A DNA stretch of 64,000 nucleotides from Salibacterium halotolerans. GTDB taxonomy: Bacteria; Bacillota; Bacilli; Bacillales; Marinococcaceae. The translations under genes were made by a program, and so were the position numbers. Below the pieces are notes generated by a model that did no database searches, was not told the origin of the DNA, and worked only from the letters and a program-made list of their open reading frames with translations. Location of the stretch: positions 62,001 to 126,000 of the forward strand of contig NZ_FOXD01000005.1 of NCBI RefSeq assembly GCF_900115625.1. The letters are read 5' to 3'. Below are positions 59,918-64,000 of the stretch, one piece after another; within the stretch, counting starts at the first letter, position 1, and each line of letters opens with the position of its first letter.

Positions 59918-62900
59918 ATGACTGTACGTTTTTTTACAGGAAGATCCGGTACCGGAAAGACGACCGCTGTTCAGGAAGAAATCATTAATTCCCTTCAAAA
60001 CACAGCTTCATCAGACAAATCTATTATTTATCTCGTCCCGGACCAGATGACGTTTCAGGCCGAACAGAATCTCGTTTCGGCACTAGGGACCGGCTTCACA
60101 AACCTGAAAGTGCTGAGCTTTTCCCGTATGGCCTGGAATGTGCTGCAGGAAACCGGAGGCATAACACGCACGTACCTGCAGCAGCACGGCATTTATGTAC
60201 TGATTCGTAAAATCATTGAAGAGAAAAAAGAAAGTTTTCGTCTATATGAGTCGGCAGCGGGAAAAACCGGCTTTATCGAGCAGATGGAACAGTTTATTAC
60301 CGAATGCAAGCGCCAGTTGGTCTCAATCCCCGGGCTTCATGAAAAGCTGGAAGAGCTCGATGAAAAAGAGGAAAAGACCGGACGGGAAAATGTACTTTCC
60401 GATAAAATCCATGATATTCTCACCGTTTGGGAACAAACCGAGCATGTACTGGAAGGGCAGTATGCCGGTGCGGAAGATTACCTGGAGCTGCTGGCTGAAA
60501 AGGTGAAAGACGCTGCATTTGTGCAGGAGGCGGACCTGTACATTGATGGATTTCATTCCTTTACCCCGCAGGAATACAACGTCCTGCAAGCTCTTTTTCA
60601 ATGCGCTTCAAACATGACGTTTGCATTGACGATGGACCGGCCTGATCCTGAAGAGACTCCGTCGATGCTTGATTTGTTTTATCAGCCGGCGCGCACGTAC
60701 CAGAAACTTTCGGCGCTTGGCAGTGAGATGACAGCAGATGAGGAGCAGGCCATCCATTTTTCAGCGAATCAAAAACATCAGAGCAGCGGCCTGGTCCATT
60801 TGGAACAGTCTTTTGAAAAAAGACCCGCGCAGCCGGGGGCAGTCGATAACGACATTTATCTTGCAACAGCTGTGAACCGCCGGACTGAAATCGAAGCCTC
60901 GGCGCGTGAAATCAACGAACTCGTTAGAAACGGATACCGCTACAAAGATATCGCCGTGGTGAGCCGCAATGCGGCAGACTACAGCGAAATGCTTCAGTCT
61001 GTTTTCCGGGATTACAATATCCCCTTATTCATGGATGAAAAACGCCCGATGCTCAACCATCCCGTTGTGGAATGCCTTCGTTCCACCCTTGAGACCCTGT
61101 CGCTTCGGTGGAGATATGAACCATTGTTCAGAGCATGGAAGACGGATATGTTTTTTAACCTGGATGAGGACTGGAAACGGGCCAAAGAAGAGCTCGACTT
61201 TCTGGAGAACTATGTCCTGGCCTACGGGGTTCAGGAAAAACACTGGAAACAGAGCGGAGACTGGTCCTATACGAAAGCACAAACCTCGGCAGAGGACAGC
61301 GCCAAAGTTGTGCAGGACACTTCCGTCGAAGAACAGTTGAACCAGACCCGGAGACGACTGGCATCGCCCCTTTTAAACCTTGAAAAGCAGATGAAAAGAG
61401 CGGGGACAGTGAAAGAATACTGCGCTGTACTGTATACCTTTATGGAAGAGCTTTCGATTGCACAAAAGATCGAGAAAATACGGGATGAAGATCTGGCGAA
61501 ACAGGACTTGTCGAAAGCAGGCGAGCATGATCAAGTCTGGAACGCGGTCATGGATTTACTCGATCAGATGGTGGAAATGGCGGGAGAAGAAAACGTTACG
61601 TTTGATACGTTCTATCAAATGATGGAGACCGGTTTTCATTCCATGTCTTTTGCCATCGTTCCTCCTGCTGTCGATCAGGTGACTGCCGCTGACATGGAAC
61701 GCTCCCGTGTAGGAGACGTGCGTGTCTGTTTCATTCTTGGAGTGAATGAAGGTATCCTCCCGGCAACGTTTGAAGAGGAAGGATTATTGACGGATGAAGA
61801 ACGGCAGTGGTTTGCCGGAGAAGGAATAGAACTTGCTGATGACGCGGGCACCAGGCTTCTGAATGAATCGTTCCTCATTTACAGAGCCCTTACTCTCCCC
61901 CGCGAGAAACTTTATATCAGCCGTCCGCTGGCTGATGAAGAAGGACAGTCCCTGCAGACCTCAAGGCTGATCACACAAATCCGGAGTCTGTTTCCGGAGC
62001 TTGAAGATAAGCTTCTTTATAATGAACCACAGGAATATCCCGAGGACGAGCAGGAAGCGTTCGCCGGTGCTAACCGGAAAACCCGTTCGTTTTTGACGTA
62101 TCAGCTGCAGCGCTGGAAACAGGGCTATCCGGTTGCTCCACTCTGGTGGGACGTGTACAACTGGTTTACCACAAGTGCTGATCCGTCTTCCGTACTGATG
62201 ATCGTTGACAGCCTGTTTTTCACGAACAAAGCAGACCCCGTTCCCTCTCATCTAACCAGGCAGCTGTACGGGGAGACGCTGAAAACAAGCGTGTCGCGGT
62301 TCGAACAGTTTGAATCCTGTGCTTTTGCCCAATTTGCATCCTATGGTCTCCGTCTGCGGGAACGGGAGTTGTACAAACTGGAAGCGCCCGATATCGGACA
62401 GTTGTTTCACGGGGCGTTAAAAGACATGAGTGAACAAGTGCAGGAAGCCGGAAGAGAATGGGGCAATTTGTCGCAGGAGGAATGCCGCTCCTTTGCCAAA
62501 CAGTCGGTCGGACGTGTTGTACCAACGATACAAAAAGAAATTTTACTGAGCAGCAGCCGGTACCGCTATCTGCAGCAGAAGCTTGAAAATACCGTCGTAC
62601 GGGCGGCTGATATTCTGCGGCAGCAGGCGGGAGTATCGGGATTTACGCCGATGGGACTCGAACTTGGATTCGGTCCGGGGGAAACACTGCCTCCGCTCGC
62701 CTTTCATTTATCCGACGGAACGAAAATGGAAGTAGCAGGGCGTATTGACCGGGTGGACGGCGCCGAAGGAGAAAACGGCTTCTACGTCCGGATCATCGAC
62801 TACAAATCCGGAGCGAAGGACATTCGTCTGTCCGAAGTCTATTACGGGCTTGCTCTGCAGATGCTCGTGTACCTTGATGTCGTTCTTTCCTTTTCGGAAG

Positions 62901-63424
62901 ATTGGATCGGCCGCAGCGGGATCAAACCGGCCGGCGTCCTTTATTTTCATATTCATAACCCATTTCTGCAGGCAGCAAACAGCATGGATCCCAATGAACT
63001 GGAGCAGGAATTTTTTAAACGGTTTAAAATGAAAGGACTTCTTATGGCTGAAGAAGAACCGGTCCGGCTCATGGACACGTCTCTATCGACAGGTTATTCG
63101 AATGTGGTCCCTGCAGCCATCAAGAAAGACGGTTCATTTTATTCCAATTCCTCTGTTCTGCAGGATGAAAAGTTTGAAGCGATGCGTTCGTTTATCCGGT
63201 CCAAGCTTCAGCAGGATGGTGAAAAGATTATGGGAGGAGCGGTGGATATTCAACCGTTTAAAAACGGACAGACGACAGCTTGCGCGTATTGTTCCTTTAA
63301 GCCGGTCTGTCAGTTTGACACGTCGTTTGCATCCAACAGTTACCGCCAGCTTCGCAGCAACCAGGAGGAGATTGTGTCACACCTTTTCTCCCCGGACAAG
63401 GAGGATGATGGAGAACATGAATAG
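59918..63424 (+). CDS. addB: ATP-dependent nuclease subunit AddB
   Basis: 1168-residue subunit of the AddAB helicase-nuclease that resects double-strand breaks and, in Bacillus, recognises Chi. GRSGTGKTT (8-16) is the Walker-like site. The C-terminal nuclease has IDYKSG. The iron-sulfur cluster ligands fall at Cys801 (ESCAFAQF), Cys1122, Cys1125 and Cys1131 (CAYCSFKPVC), almost the same numbers as in B. subtilis AddB. Its 3' end overlaps addA by a few bases, so the pair is translationally coupled. Confidence 0.95.
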   Translation: MTVRFFTGRSGTGKTTAVQEEIINSLQNTASSDKSIIYLVPDQMTFQAEQNLVSALGTGFTNLKVLSFSRMAWNVLQETGGITRTYLQQHGIYVLIRKIIEEKKESFRLYESAAGKTGFIEQMEQFITECKRQLVSIPGLHEKLEELDEKEEKTGRENVLSDKIHDILTVWEQTEHVLEGQYAGAEDYLELLAEKVKDAAFVQEADLYIDGFHSFTPQEYNVLQALFQCASNMTFALTMDRPDPEETPSMLDLFYQPARTYQKLSALGSEMTADEEQAIHFSANQKHQSSGLVHLEQSFEKRPAQPGAVDNDIYLATAVNRRTEIEASAREINELVRNGYRYKDIAVVSRNAADYSEMLQSVFRDYNIPLFMDEKRPMLNHPVVECLRSTLETLSLRWRYEPLFRAWKTDMFFNLDEDWKRAKEELDFLENYVLAYGVQEKHWKQSGDWSYTKAQTSAEDSAKVVQDTSVEEQLNQTRRRLASPLLNLEKQMKRAGTVKEYCAVLYTFMEELSIAQKIEKIRDEDLAKQDLSKAGEHDQVWNAVMDLLDQMVEMAGEENVTFDTFYQMMETGFHSMSFAIVPPAVDQVTAADMERSRVGDVRVCFILGVNEGILPATFEEEGLLTDEERQWFAGEGIELADDAGTRLLNESFLIYRALTLPREKLYISRPLADEEGQSLQTSRLITQIRSLFPELEDKLLYNEPQEYPEDEQEAFAGANRKTRSFLTYQLQRWKQGYPVAPLWWDVYNWFTTSADPSSVLMIVDSLFFTNKADPVPSHLTRQLYGETLKTSVSRFEQFESCAFAQFASYGLRLRERELYKLEAPDIGQLFHGALKDMSEQVQEAGREWGNLSQEECRSFAKQSVGRVVPTIQKEILLSSSRYRYLQQKLENTVVRAADILRQQAGVSGFTPMGLELGFGPGETLPPLAFHLSDGTKMEVAGRIDRVDGAEGENGFYVRIIDYKSGAKDIRLSEVYYGLALQMLVYLDVVLSFSEDWIGRSGIKPAGVLYFHIHNPFLQAANSMDPNELEQEFFKRFKMKGLLMAEEEPVRLMDTSLSTGYSNVVPAAIKKDGSFYSNSSVLQDEKFEAMRSFIRSKLQQDGEKIMGGAVDIQPFKNGQTTACAYCSFKPVCQFDTSFASNSYRQLRSNQEEIVSHLFSPDKEDDGEHE

Positions 63425-64000
63425 ACCTGAAAAACCGCTTCATTCCGGATGGACAGACGCGCAGTGGGAAGCTGTCTCTGCCTCAGGTGCGGATATGCTC
63501 GTTTCGGCGGCGGCAGGAAGCGGAAAGACCGCAGTGCTCGTTGAGAGAATTGTTCATAAAATGACGCACCCCGATCCACCCGCTGATGTGGACCGTCTGC
63601 TTGTCGTGACGTTCACCAAAGCAGCAGCGGCAGAAATGAAAGGGCGGATCTCGACAGCTCTCAGCCGGGAACTCAACAAGCATCCGGGATCGCTTCATCT
63701 TCAGCGTCAGTTGTCCCTTGTCAACCGTGCGCAGATTTCCACCCTGCATTCTTTCTGTATGAGCGTGATCCGCAAATACTATTACAAAATAGACATCGAC
63801 CCGCAGTTCCGCATTTTGGATGAAACCGAAGGCGAGTTAATGCGCGATGAAATCATGGATGACCTGCTGGAGGAGAAATTTCAGGATCCGGACAACGAAG
63901 CGTTTCTCAAAGCGGTGGAACGTTTCAGCAGCGACCGCAGCGACGAAGGCGTGCGCCGCATCATCCGCCGGCTGTTTCAGTTTTCAAGAGCTCATCCGGA
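63417..64000 (+). CDS. addA: ATP-dependent helicase/nuclease subunit AddA (5' part)
   Basis: About 195 N-terminal residues of the UvrD-type helicase-nuclease AddA, running off the window end. Residues 11-36 hold the Q-like segment (WTDAQWEAVSASGADMLV) and Walker A SAAAGSGKTAVLVER; motif Ia/Ib follow as VVTFTKAAAAEMKGRI and ISTLHSFCMSVIRKYYY. ATG 63417 is the likely start (MNRPEKPLHSGWTD, as in Bacillus AddA); ATGs at 63405 and 63408 in the same frame are alternatives but touch AAGGAGG. Confidence 0.93.
   Translation, partial: MNRPEKPLHSGWTDAQWEAVSASGADMLVSAAAGSGKTAVLVERIVHKMTHPDPPADVDRLLVVTFTKAAAAEMKGRISTALSRELNKHPGSLHLQRQLSLVNRAQISTLHSFCMSVIRKYYYKIDIDPQFRILDETEGELMRDEIMDDLLEEKFQDPDNEAFLKAVERFSSDRSDEGVRRIIRRLFQFSRAHP

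Overview
The window is a stretch of chromosome from a spore-forming, low-to-mid GC Firmicute of the Bacillaceae, most likely a halophilic or haloalkaliphilic one. The Bacillus-type order ypmB-aspB-dnaD-nth-ypoC // ponA-recU, together with RacA, KapB, YppE, YpgR, NdoAI/NdoA and AddB/AddA, fixes the lineage. An ectoine-degradation locus, acidic proteins and a very acidic Ser/Asn/Asp/Gly tail on the class A penicillin-binding protein point to a saline habitat. No rRNA, tRNA, prophage or CRISPR array was seen.

Layout. 1-8655: mtaD (cut by the window edge), ypmB, aspB, dnaD, nth, ypoC and a 1200-residue double-GTPase dynamin, all on +. 8852-12318: ponA and recU on -. 12456-14622: a RemA-like regulator, RacA, YppE and a sulfurtransferase on +. 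14619-17680: TRIC channel, UbiB-type kinase, phasin-like protein and a 59-residue membrane protein on -. 17968-21357: ilvA, a DUF3891 protein, a PfpI protein and two thioredoxin-fold proteins on +. 21437-28372: a phosphoesterase, the YpgR HEAT protein, a tiny protein resembling sigma region 1.1, a TelA operon on -, and two small conserved genes. 28600-34722: glutamate synthase. 34869-35246: kapB. 35322-43453: a PucR-type regulator divergent from a five-gene operon ending in an ectoine hydrolase, followed by an orphan permease. 44997-46640: yidD and dapA on -, with a lysine riboswitch and terminator ahead of dapA. 46800-53443: NdoAI/NdoA, a nitroreductase, an esterase, two unknown genes, a YjiH-type membrane protein and a HAD hydrolase. 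53924-58055: the sucAB (odhAB) operon. 58065-59097: an unusual non-coding segment with inverted-repeat ends, a decayed TatD-like fragment and a 53-bp-period repeat array. 59360-64000: a small unknown gene, addB and the start of addA.

How the genes connect. The ectoine locus would turn a compatible solute into N-acetyl-diaminobutyrate, diaminobutyrate and aspartate-semialdehyde/aspartate-family metabolites when salt stress is relieved. It has an unusual gene complement: there is no diaminobutyrate transaminase gene, but there are a cystathionine gamma-synthase/lyase-like PLP enzyme and a homoserine dehydrogenase. Nitrogen released there could be reassimilated through GltBD (glutamate synthase) and AspB, with carbon entering the TCA cycle near SucAB. 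dapA draws on the same aspartate-semialdehyde pool and is controlled by lysine through the riboswitch. The strongest candidates for something undescribed are the variant ectoine operon and the repeat-bearing element after sucB.
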